A DNA stretch of 64,000 nucleotides from Candidatus Methylophosphatis roskildensis. GTDB lineage: Bacteria; Pseudomonadota; Gammaproteobacteria; Burkholderiales; Rhodocyclaceae. This document shows positions 49,759 through 61,600 of the stretch, one piece after another. Position 1 is the first letter of the stretch. Every line of letters begins with the position of its first letter. The stretch covers positions 868,001 to 932,000 of the forward strand of contig JADJEV010000004.1 in assembly GCA_016708905.1 (NCBI GenBank). Direction: 5' to 3'. Under the pieces are notes generated by a model, which worked only from the letters and a program-made list of their open reading frames with translations, ran no database searches and had not been told where the DNA came from. The position numbers and the translations under genes were made by a program.

Positions 49759-52608
49759 ATGGCTCAAGCTAACGTGGTTGCCAAGGTTGCGCTCGTCGTC
49801 GGACAGGCTTACGCAAAGTCCTCCGATGGCTCGATGCGCAAGCTCGCGGTGGGCGATGTGATTCGCGAAGGCGAACAGATCGTCACCTCGCAGGGCGGTC
49901 GGGTCGAACTCGCTTTCGACGACGGCACGATCCGGCTGGCGCGAGTCAACGAACCGGTTCACCCGGACTCCTTCGCAACCGCGCCGAACGACGGCGACCA
50001 AAGACCCGCGGAGCTTGCCGGCGGCGATAGCCAACGAGTGATCGACGCACTGGCGCAAGGTCGAAATCTCGACGATCTGCTGGAAGATCCGGCAGCCGGA
50101 TTGCGTACCGGCGGGGGCCGCTCCGATGGTGGTCACGCCTTCGTGCGGATCGATCGAATCGTCGAACCCGTTACGCCGCTGTCGTTCGAGTTCGGTACAT
50201 TCGAGCGCGCCGCGGAATTCCCGGTCGGCGGCCTTGCGACCGCCCTGTTGGTGGACCGCAACTCGGCCCCGGATGCGATTCCCGACACCAACGCCGTCAC
50301 CGAGCGTGTCGACTCGGCAGTACCCTCGACGACCAGCGGCAACGTCCTGACCACGGCACCACACGGCGCCGGATTCACGGATCAGGCCGACTCCGACCCG
50401 GAAGGGGATGCCCTGACCGTCACCCAGGCCCAGTTCGGAACCGGTCCCGCTGTCGTTGCCGGCACGCCGATGACGTTGGCCTATGGAACGTTGACCCTCA
50501 ATTCCGACGGCACCTACACCTACTCGGTGGACAATGCGAATCCGACTGTCAACGCACTCAATGTCGGCGGCATCCTGACCGAAGTCGTGACCTACACCGT
50601 CAGCGATGGAAACGGTGGCACCGCGACGACGACGTTGACGATCACGATCAACGGGGCCAACGACAGCCCGACGGCCATTGTCGGAGCGCCGATCGTCATT
50701 CCAGAGGACTCGCCGGGAGTCGTTGTGCCGCTGCGCGGCACCGACCCCGACAGCCCGCTGCAGTCGGTTACCGTCACCGCCTTACCACCTGCCTCCCAGG
50801 GTGCGCTGGTCAAGCCGGACGGTACGCCGGTGGTACCTGGCGAGCCGATCCCGGTCGGCTCGGATGGAACTGCGCAACTCACCTTTGTGCCTGCCCCAAA
50901 TTTCAACGGCACGGTCAATGTTCCGTTCATCGTGACTGACGACCAGGGCGCGCCCTCACCTGGCGCTGTTCAGCAGATCACCGTGACGCCGGTGAATGAC
51001 GCGCCGGTGGCGAACAATGACTCGGCCAGCACGCCGAACGGGCAACCGGTGACCATCAACGTGCTTGGCAATGACAGCGATCCAGATGGCGATCCCCTGG
51101 CAATCGTTGGAACGCCAACCGCGCCGAATGGTACTGTGACCGTCAATCCGGATGGCACGCTGACCTATCGGCCAAATCCTGGATTCTCGGGCACAGAAAC
51201 ATTCACCTACACGGTTACCGACCCCGGCGGCGCGACCAGCACGGCTACGGTTACGGTCAACGTAGCGCCACCAGTCAATCTGCCGCCGGTCGCCCAGCCA
51301 GACTCGGCAACCACGTCGGCAAACACCCCTGTCAGTGGTAACGTGCTGACCAACGATTCCGACCCGGAGAACAACCCACTGACGGTGACCGGATTCGCGG
51401 TCGATACCGACGGCGATGGCGTCCGTGAATCCTTCGCACCGGGGCAGACCGCGACGATCGCCGGCATCGGCACACTGACCATCGGATCGACGGGCGCCTT
51501 CACGTTTTCGCCTGCGCCTGACTACTCCGGGCCCGTACCGGTGGCCAACTACAGTGTCACCGATGGTTCGGGGTCAGCCAGTTCCACCCTGACTCTCGGT
51601 ATAAGCGCAGTTCCCCTGCCGCCGCAAGTCGGCAATGTGTCGAGCCCGACAGTGACCGAAGGCGGCAATCTGGATTTCGTCGTCACCATTGCCAATCCGT
51701 CCGCGTCTCCGACCACAGCGACCCTTGCGTTAGCGGGCGGTACGGCCACCCTGGGCACCGACACCGACCCGCCGCAGGTCTCGTTTGACGGTGGAGTCAC
51801 GTTCGCTCCCCTGACCACGCCGGATGTCACCCTGCCGGCCGGTGCAACTTCACTGATCGTGCGGGTACCGACCGCAGCAGACGCGATCAATGAACCGACG
51901 GAGACTCTGACGCTCAGCGCGTCGACCCCCGCTAATACGGTTCCGGTAGTTGGGACGGGCAGTATTCTCGACAACAGCGGACAGCCGACGCTGTCGATCG
52001 ACGACGTAACGGTCAACGAAGGCGCGGGCACGGCGACCTTTACGGTGACCCTGAGCGCGACCAGTGGTCAGACGGTGACCGTGGGCTATGACACGAGCAA
52101 TGGCACGGCCACCGAGGGGGCCGACTACACGGCGGCCAGCGGCACCCTGAGCTTCGCCCCGGGCGAGACCAGCAAGACCATCACGGTACCGATCCTCAAC
52201 GATGCCACCTACGAAGGCGCCGAGACTTTCAACGTCATTCTTGTTGCGCCGGTGAATGCCGGCATTCTCGACGATGTCGGTTTGGGCACGATTGTCGACG
52301 ACGGCACGGGCTTCGTGCCGCCCGGGTTGACCCCGGACGACGACCGGCCGGCGGTAGCCAGCGTCAGCAGCCCGACGGTGACCGAAGGGGCACCGCTGGA
52401 CTTCACGGTCAGCCTGACCCATCCGAGCACCACGCCGACTGCGGTCACACTGAGCCCGGCCAGCGGCACGGCCACCCCTGGGCACCGACACCGACCCGGC
52501 GCAAGTCAGCTTCGACGGCGGGGCGAGCTTCGTCCCGGTGGTGGGCAGCACGGTCACGGTACCGGCAGGGGTCACCGACTTCATCGTGCGCTTCCCGACG
52601 GTCGATGA
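49759..52608 (+). CDS. Giant repetitive type I secreted adhesin, N-terminal part (frame broken at 52475)
   Basis: The adhesin begins MAQANVVAKVALVVGQAYAK, without a signal peptide, as expected for a type I substrate. Residues 1-140 resemble the retention module of LapA-like RTX adhesins: LAVGDVIREGEQIVTSQGGRVELAFDDGTIRL, then DLLEDPAAGLRTGG, whose PAAG (residues 111-114) fits the di-alanine LapG cleavage motif. A VCBS-like domain follows (about 50380-50670), then three Ig/cadherin-like domains (to about 51615) with NDSDPDGDPL-type calcium motifs. A divergent Calx-beta pair leads into the first 729 bp unit. The frame fails at an extra C in 52475-52478, after which the residues no longer match the repeat and stop at 52608. 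The true protein probably continues. Confidence 0.9.
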   Translation: MAQANVVAKVALVVGQAYAKSSDGSMRKLAVGDVIREGEQIVTSQGGRVELAFDDGTIRLARVNEPVHPDSFATAPNDGDQRPAELAGGDSQRVIDALAQGRNLDDLLEDPAAGLRTGGGRSDGGHAFVRIDRIVEPVTPLSFEFGTFERAAEFPVGGLATALLVDRNSAPDAIPDTNAVTERVDSAVPSTTSGNVLTTAPHGAGFTDQADSDPEGDALTVTQAQFGTGPAVVAGTPMTLAYGTLTLNSDGTYTYSVDNANPTVNALNVGGILTEVVTYTVSDGNGGTATTTLTITINGANDSPTAIVGAPIVIPEDSPGVVVPLRGTDPDSPLQSVTVTALPPASQGALVKPDGTPVVPGEPIPVGSDGTAQLTFVPAPNFNGTVNVPFIVTDDQGAPSPGAVQQITVTPVNDAPVANNDSASTPNGQPVTINVLGNDSDPDGDPLAIVGTPTAPNGTVTVNPDGTLTYRPNPGFSGTETFTYTVTDPGGATSTATVTVNVAPPVNLPPVAQPDSATTSANTPVSGNVLTNDSDPENNPLTVTGFAVDTDGDGVRESFAPGQTATIAGIGTLTIGSTGAFTFSPAPDYSGPVPVANYSVTDGSGSASSTLTLGISAVPLPPQVGNVSSPTVTEGGNLDFVVTIANPSASPTTATLALAGGTATLGTDTDPPQVSFDGGVTFAPLTTPDVTLPAGATSLIVRVPTAADAINEPTETLTLSASTPANTVPVVGTGSILDNSGQPTLSIDDVTVNEGAGTATFTVTLSATSGQTVTVGYDTSNGTATEGADYTAASGTLSFAPGETSKTITVPILNDATYEGAETFNVILVAPVNAGILDDVGLGTIVDDGTGFVPPGLTPDDDRPAVASVSSPTVTEGAPLDFTVSLTHPSTTPTAVTLSPASGTATPGHRHRPGASQLRRRGELRPGGGQHGHGTGRGHRLHRALPDGR

Positions 52609-55600
52609 CGCGATATCCGAGCCCAACGAGACCATGACCCTGGGCGCGGCCACCGCGCAAAACGCCAGCCCGGTCAGTGGCACGGGCACCATCAACGACA
52701 ACGACGGTGCGCCGCAGCTCTCGATCAGCGGCCCGGCCGATGTGAACGAAGCGGCCGGCACCATCAGCTACACGGTAAGCCTGACCAACGCCTCGGCCAG
52801 CCCGGTGACAGTCAACTACGCCACGGCCGACGGCACCGCCACGGCGGGGGCCGACTACACCGCCAGCACGGGCACCCTGACCTTTGCCCCGGGTGAGACC
52901 AGCAAGACCATCACGGTACCGATCACCAACGATGCCACCTACGAAGGGGCGGAGACCTACAGCGTGGGTCTGTCCGCGCCGATCGGTGCGACCATCGCCA
53001 GCGGCAGTGTCACCACCACCATCCATGACGACGGCACGGGCTTTGTGCCGCCCGGCGTCACCCCGGACGACGACCGTCCGGCGGTAGCCAGCGTCAGCAG
53101 CCCGACGGTGACCGAAGGGGCACCGCTGGACTTCACGGTCAGCCTGACCCATCCGAGCACCACGCCGACTGCGGTCACACTGAGCCCGGCCAGCGGCACG
53201 GCCACCCTGGGCACCGACACCGACCCGGCGCAAGTCAGCTTCGACGGCGGGGCGAGCTTCGTCCCGGTGGTGGGCAGCACGGTCACGGTACCGGCAGGGG
53301 TCACCGACTTCATCGTGCGCTTCCCGACGGTCGATGACGCGATATCCGGAGCCCAACGAGACCATGACCCTGGGCGCGGCCACCGCGCAGAACGCCAGCC
53401 CGGTCAGTGGCACGGGCACCATCAACGACAACGACGGTGCGCCGCAGCTCTCGATCAGCGGCCCGGCCGATGTGAACGAAGCGGCCGGCACCATCAGCTA
53501 CACGGTAAGCCTGACCAACGCCTCGGCCAGCCCGGTGACAGTCAACTACGCCACGGCCGACGGCACCGCCACGGCGGGGGCCGACTACACCGCCAGCACG
53601 GGCACCCTGACCTTTGCCCCGGGTGAGACCAGCAAGACCATCACGGTACCGATCACCAACGATGCCACCTACGAAGGGGCGGAGACCTACAGCGTGGGTC
53701 TGTCCGCGCCGACCGGTGCGACCATCGCCACCGGCAGTGTCACCACCACCATCCATGACGACGGCACCGGCTTTGTGCCGCCCGGGGTGACCCCGGACGA
53801 CGACCGTCCGGCGGTAGCCAGCGTCAGCAGCCCGACGGTGACCGAAGGGGCACCGCTGGACTTCACGGTCAGCCTGACCCATCCGAGCACCACGCCGACT
53901 GCGGTCACACTGAGCCCGGCCAGCGGCACGGCCACCCTGGGCACCGACACCGACCCGGCGCAAGTCAGCTTCGACGGCGGGGCGAGCTTCGTCCCGGTGG
54001 TGGGCAGCACGGTCACGGTACCGGCAGGGGTCACCGACTTCATCGTGCGCTTCCCGACGGTCGATGACGCGATATCCGAGCCCAACGAGACCATGACCCT
54101 GGGCGCGGCCACCGCGCAAAACGCCAGCCCGGTCAGTGGCACGGGCACCATCAACGACAACGACGGTGCGCCGCAGCTCTCGATCAGCGGCCCGGCCGAT
54201 GTGAACGAAGCGGCCGGCACCATCAGCTACACGGTAAGCCTGACCAACGCCTCGGCCAGCCCGGTGACAGTCAACTACGCCACGGCCGACGGCACCGCCA
54301 CGGCGGGGGCCGACTACACCGCCAGCACGGGCACCCTGACCTTTGCCCCGGGTGAGACCAGCAAGACCGTCACGGTGAACATCGTCAACGATGCCACCTA
54401 CGAAGGCCCGGAAACCTACACCATCGGCCTGTCCGCACCGACCGGTGCGAGCATCGCCAGCGGCAGTGTGAGCACCACCATCCATGACGACGGCACCGGC
54501 TTTGTGCCGCCCGGCGTCACCCCGGACGACGACCGGCCGGCGGTAGCCAGCGTCAGCAGCCCGACGGTGACCGAAGGGGCACCGCTGGACTTCACGGTCA
54601 GCCTGACCCATCCGAGCACCACGCCGACTGCGGTCACACTGAGCCCGGCCAGCGGCACGGCCACCCTGGGCACCGACACCGACCCGGCGCAAGTCAGCTT
54701 CGACGGCGGGGCGAGCTTCGTCCCGGTGGTGGGCAGCACGGTCACGGTACCGGCAGGGGTCACCGACTTCATCGTGCGCTTCCCGACGGTCGATGACGCG
54801 ATATCCGAGCCCAACGAGACCATGACCCTGGGCGCGGCCACCGCGCAGAACGCCAGCCCGGTCAGTGGCACGGGCACCATCAACGACAACGACGGTGCGC
54901 CGCAGCTCTCGATCAGCGGCCCGGTCGACGTCAATGAAGCGGCCGGCACGCTGACCTACACGGTGAGCTTGACCAACGCCTCGGCCAGCCCGGTGACGGT
55001 CAACTACGCCACGGCCGACGGCACCGCCACGGCGGGGGCCGACTACACCGCCAGCACGGGCACCCTGACCTTTGCCCCGGGTGAGACCAGCAAGACCGTC
55101 ACGGTGAACATCGTCAACGATGCCACCTACGAAGGCCCGGAAACCTACACCATCGGCCTGTCCGCACCGACCGGTGCGACCATCGCCACCGGCAGTGTCA
55201 CCACCACCATCCATGACGACGGCACCGGCTTTGTGCCGCCCGGGGTGACCCCGGACGACGACCGGCCGGCGGTAGCCAGCGTCAGCAGCCCGACGGTGAC
55301 CGAAGGGGCACCGCTGGACTTCACGGTCAGCCTGACGCATCCGAGCACCACGCCGACTGCGGTCACACTGAGCCCGGCCAGCGGCACGGCCACCCTGGGC
55401 ACCGACACCGACCCGGCGCAAGTCAGCTTCGACGGCGGGGCGAGCTTCGTCCCGGTGGTGGGCAGCACGGTCACGGTACCGGCAGGGGTCACCGACTTCA
55501 TCGTGCGCTTCCCGACGGTCGATGACGCGATATCCGAGCCCAACGAGACCATGACCCTGGGCGCGGCCACCGCGCAAAACGCCAGCCCGGTCAGTGGCAC

Positions 55601-58600
55601 GGGCACCATCAACGACAACGACGGTGCGCCGCAGCTCTCGATCAGCGGCCCGGCCGATGTGAACGAAGCGGCCGGCACCATCAGCTACACGGTAAGCCTG
55701 ACCAACGCCTCGGCCAGCCCGGTGACAGTCAACTACGCCACGGCCGACGGCACCGCCACGGCGGGGGCCGACTACACCGCCAGCACGGGCACCCTGACCT
55801 TTGCCCCGGGTGAGACCAGCAAGACCATCACGGTACCGATCACCAACGATGCCACCTACGAAGGGGCGGAGACCTACAGCGTGGGTCTGTCCGCGCCGAT
55901 CGGTGCGACCATCGCCAGCGGCAGTGTCACCACCACCATCCATGACGACGGCACGGGCTTTGTGCCGCCCGGCGTCACCCCGGACGACGACCGTCCGGCG
56001 GTAGCCAGCGTCAGCAGCCCGACGGTGACCGAAGGGGCACCGCTGGACTTCACGGTCAGCCTGACCCATCCGAGCACCACGCCGACTGCGGTCACACTGA
56101 GCCCGGCCAGCGGCACGGCCACCCTGGGCACCGACACCGACCCGGCGCAAGTCAGCTTCGACGGCGGGGCGAGCTTCGTCCCGGTGGTGGGCAGCACGGT
56201 CACGGTACCGGCAGGGGTCACCGACTTCATCGTGCGCTTCCCGACGGTCGATGACGCGATATCCGAGCCCAACGAGACCATGACCCTGGGCGCGGCCACC
56301 GCGCAAAACGCCAGCCCGGTCAGTGGCACGGGCACCATCAACGACAACGACGGTGCGCCGCAGCTCTCGATCAGCGGCCCGGCCGATGTGAACGAAGCGG
56401 CCGGCACCATCAGCTACACGGTAAGCCTGACCAACGCCTCGGCCAGCCCGGTGACAGTCAACTACGCCACGGCCGACGGCACCGCCACGGCGGGGGCCGA
56501 CTACACCGCCAGCACGGGCACCCTGACCTTTGCCCCGGGTGAGACCAGCAAGACCATCACGGTACCGATCACCAACGATGCCACCTACGAAGGGGCGGAG
56601 ACCTACAGCGTGGGTCTGTCCGCGCCGATCGGTGCGACCATCGCCACCGGCAGTGTCACCACCACCATCCATGACGACGGCACGGGCTTTGTGCCGCCCG
56701 GCGTCACCCCGGACGACGACCGTCCGGCGGTAGCCAGCGTCAGCAGCCCGACGGTGACCGAAGGGGCACCGCTGGACTTCACGGTCAGCCTGACCCATCC
56801 GAGCACCACGCCGACTGCGGTCACACTGAGCCCGGCCAGCGGCACGGCCACCCTGGGCACCGACACCGACCCGGCGCAAGTCAGCTTCGACGGCGGGGCG
56901 AGCTTCGTCCCGGTGGTGGGCAGCACGGTCACGGTACCGGCAGGGGTCACCGACTTCATCGTGCGCTTCCCGACGGTCGATGACGCGATATCCGAGCCCA
57001 ACGAGACCATGACCCTGGGCGCGGCCACCGCGCAGAACGCCAGCCCGGTCAGTGGCACGGGCACCATCAACGACAACGACGGTGCGCCGCAGCTCTCGAT
57101 CAGCGGCCCGGCCGATGTGAACGAAGCGGCCGGCACCATCAGCTACACGGTAAGCCTGACCAACGCCTCGGCCAGCCCGGTGACAGTCAACTACGCCACG
57201 GCCGACGGCACCGCCACGGCGGGGGCCGACTACACCGCCAGCACGGGCACCCTGACCTTTGCCCCGGGTGAGACCAGCAAGACCATCACGGTACCGATCA
57301 CCAACGATGCCACCTACGAAGGGGCGGAGACCTACAGCGTGGGTCTGTCCGCGCCGACCGGTGCGACCATCGCCACCGGCAGTGTCACCACCACCATCCA
57401 TGACGACGGCACGGGCTTTGTGCCGCCCGGGGTGACCCCGGACGACGACCGTCCGGCGGTAGCCAGCGTCAGCAGCCCGACGGTGACCGAAGGGGCACCG
57501 CTGGACTTCACGGTCAGCCTGACCCATCCGAGCACCACGCCGACTGCGGTCACACTGAGCCCGGCCAGCGGCACGGCCACCCTGGGCACCGACACCGACC
57601 CGGCGCAAGTCAGCTTCGACGGCGGGGCGAGCTTCGTCCCGGTGGTGGGCAGCACGGTCACGGTACCGGCAGGGGTCACCGACTTCATCGTGCGCTTCCC
57701 GACGGTCGATGACGCGATATCCGAGCCCAACGAGACCATGACCCTGGGCGCGGCCACCGCGCAGAACGCCAGCCCGGTCAGTGGCACGGGCACCATCAAC
57801 GACAACGACGGTGCGCCGCAGCTCTCGATCAGCGGCCCGGCCGATGTGAACGAAGCGGCCGGCACCATCAGCTACACGGTAAGCCTGACCAACGCCTCGG
57901 CCAGCCCGGTGACAGTCAACTACGCCACGGCCGACGGCACCGCCACGGCGGGGGCCGACTACACCGCCAGCACGGGCACCCTGACCTTTGCCCCGGGTGA
58001 GACCAGCAAGACCATCACGGTACCGATCACCAACGATGCCACCTACGAAGGGGCGGAGACCTACAGCGTGGGTCTGTCCGCGCCGATCGGTGCGACCATC
58101 GCCACCGGCAGTGTCACCACCACCATCCATGACGACGGCACGGGCTTTGTGCCGCCCGGCGTCACCCCGGACGACGACCGGCCGGCGGTAGCCAGCGTCA
58201 GCAGCCCGACGGTGACCGAAGGGGCACCGCTGGACTTCACGGTCAGCCTGACCCATCCGAGCACCACGCCGACTGCGGTCACACTGAGCCCGGCCAGCGG
58301 CACGGCCACCCTGGGCACCGACACCGACCCGGCGCAAGTCAGCTTCGACGGCGGGGCGAGCTTCGTCCCGGTGGTGGGCAGCACGGTCACGGTACCGGCA
58401 GGGGTCACCGACTTCATCGTGCGCTTCCCGACGGTCGATGACGCGATATCCGAGCCCAACGAGACCATGACCCTGGGCGCGGCCACCGCGCAAAACGCCA
58501 GCCCGGTCAGTGGCACGGGCACCATCAACGACAACGACGGTGCGCCGCAGCTCTCGATCAGCGGCCCGGCCGATGTGAACGAAGCGGCCGGCACCATCAG

Positions 58601-61600
58601 CTACACGGTAAGCCTGACCAACGCCTCGGCCAGCCCGGTGACAGTCAACTACGCCACGGCCGACGGCACCGCCACGGCGGGGGCCGACTACACCGCCAGC
58701 ACGGGCACCCTGACCTTTGCCCCGGGTGAGACCAGCAAGACCATCACGGTACCGATCACCAACGATGCCACCTACGAAGGGGCGGAGACCTACAGCGTGG
58801 GTCTGTCCGCGCCGATCGGTGCGACCATCGCCACCGGCAGTGTCACCACCACCATCCATGACGACGGCACGGGCTTTGTGCCGCCCGGCGTCACCCCGGA
58901 CGACGACCGTCCGGCGGTAGCCAGCGTCAGCAGCCCGACGGTGACCGAAGGGGCACCGCTGGACTTCACGGTCAGCCTGACCCATCCGAGCACCACGCCG
59001 ACTGCGGTCACACTGAGCCCGGCCAGCGGCACGGCCACCCTGGGCACCGACACCGACCCGGCGCAAGTCAGCTTCGACGGCGGGGCGAGCTTCGTCCCGG
59101 TGGTGGGCAGCACGGTCACGGTACCGGCAGGGGTCACCGACTTCATCGTGCGCTTCCCGACGGTCGATGACGCGATATCCGAGCCCAACGAGACCATGAC
59201 CCTGGGCGCGGCCACCGCGCAGAACGCCAGCCCGGTCAGTGGCACGGGCACCATCAACGACAACGACGGTGCGCCGCAGCTCTCGATCAGCGGCCCGGTC
59301 GACGTCAATGAAGCGGCCGGCACCATCAGCTACACGGTAAGCCTGACCAACGCCTCGGCCAGCCCGGTGACGGTCAACTACGCCACGGCCGACGGCACCG
59401 CCACGGCGGGGGCCGACTACACCGCCAGCACGGGCACCCTGACCTTTGCCCCGGGTGAGACCAGCAAGACCGTCACGGTGAACATCGTCAACGATGCCAC
59501 CTACGAAGGCCCGGAAACCTACACCATCGGCCTGTCCGCACCGACCGGTGCGACCATCGCCACCGGCAGTGTCACCACCACCATCCATGACGACGGCACC
59601 GGCTTTGTGCCGCCCGGCGTCACCCCGGACGACGACCGTCCGGCGGTAGCCAGCGTCAGCAGCCCGACGGTGACCGAAGGGGCACCGCTGGACTTCACGG
59701 TCAGCCTGACCCATCCGAGCACCACGCCGACTGCGGTCACGCTGACCCCGGCTGGAGTGACGGCCACCCTGGGCACTGACACCGACCCGGCGCAAGTCAG
59801 CTTCGACGGCGGGGCGAGCTTCGTCCCGGTGGTGGGCAGCACGGTCACGGTACCGGCAGGGGTCACCGACTTCATCGTGCGCTTCCCGACGGTCGATGAC
59901 GCGATATCCGAGCCCAACGAGACCATGACCCTGGGCGCGGCCACCGCGCAAAACGCCAGCCCGGTCAGCGGCACGGGCACCATCACCGACAACGACGGTG
60001 CGCCGCAGCTCTCGATCAGCGGCCCGGTCGACGTCAATGAAGCGGCCGGCACGCTGACCTACACGGTGAGCTTGACCAACGCCTCGGCCAGCCCGGTGAC
60101 GGTCAACTACGCCACGGCCGACGGCACCGCCACGGCCGGAGCCGACTACACGGCGGCCAGCGGCACGCTGAGCTTTGCCCCGGGCGAGACCAGCAAGACC
60201 GTCACGGTGAACATCGTCAACGATGCCACCTACGAAGGCCCGGAAACCTACACCATCGGCCTGTCCGCACCGACCGGTGCGAGCATCGCCAGCGGCAGTG
60301 TGAGCACCACCATCCATGACGACGGCACCGGCTTTGTGCCGCCCGGCGTCACCCCGGACGACGACCGGCCGGCGGTAGCCAGCGTCAGCAGCCCGACGGT
60401 GACCGAAGGGGCACCGCTGGACTTCACGGTCAGCCTGACCCATCCGAGCACCACGCCGACTGCGGTCACGCTGACCCCGGCTGGAGTGACGGCCACCCTG
60501 GGCACCGACACCGACCCGGCGCAAGTCAGCTTCGACGGCGGGGCGAGCTTCGTCCCGGTGGTGGGCAGCACGGTCACGGTACCGGCAGGGGTCACCGACT
60601 TCATCGTGCGCTTCCCGACGGTCGATGACGCGATATCCGAGCCCAACGAGACCATGACCCTGGGCGCGGCCACCGCGCAAAACGCCAGCCCGGTCAGTGG
60701 CACGGGCACCATCAACGACAACGACGGTGCGCCGCAGCTCTCGATCAGCGGCCCGGTCGACGTCAATGAAGCGGCCGGCACGCTGACCTACACGGTGAGC
60801 TTGACCAACGCCTCGGCCAGCCCGGTGACGGTCAACTACGCCACGGCCGACGGCACCGCCACGGCCGGAGCCGACTACACGGCGGCCAGCGGCACGCTGA
60901 CCTTTGCCCCGGGTGAGACCAGCAAGACCGTCACGGTGAACATCGTCAACGATGCCACCTACGAAGGCCCGGAAACCTACACCATCGGCCTGTCCGCACC
61001 GACCGGTGCGACCATCGCCACCGGCAGTGTCACCACCACCATCCATGACGACGGCACCGGCTTTGTGCCGCCCGGCGTCACCCCGGACGACGACCGGCCG
61101 GCGGTAGCCAGCGTCAGCAGCCCGACGGTGACCGAAGGGGCACCGCTGGACTTCACGGTCAGCCTGACCCATCCGAGCACCACGCCGACTGCGGTCACAC
61201 TGAGCCCGGCCAGCGGCACGGCCACCCTGGGCACCGACACCGACCCGGCGCAAGTCAGCTTCGACGGCGGGGCGAGCTTCGTCCCGGTGGTGGGCAGCAC
61301 GGTCACGGTACCGGCAGGGGTCACCGACTTCATCGTGCGCTTCCCGACGGTCGATGACGCGATATCCGAGCCCAACGAGACCATGACCCTGGGCGCGGCC
61401 ACCGCGCAAAACGCCAGCCCGGTCAGCGGCACGGGCACCATCACCGACAACGACGGTGCGCCGCAGCTCTCGATCAGCGGCCCGGTCGATGTGAACGAAG
61501 CGGCCGGCACCATCAGCTACACGGTAAGCCTGACCAACGCCTCGGCCAGCCCGGTGACAGTCAACTACGCCACGGCCGACGGCACCGCCACGGCGGGGGC

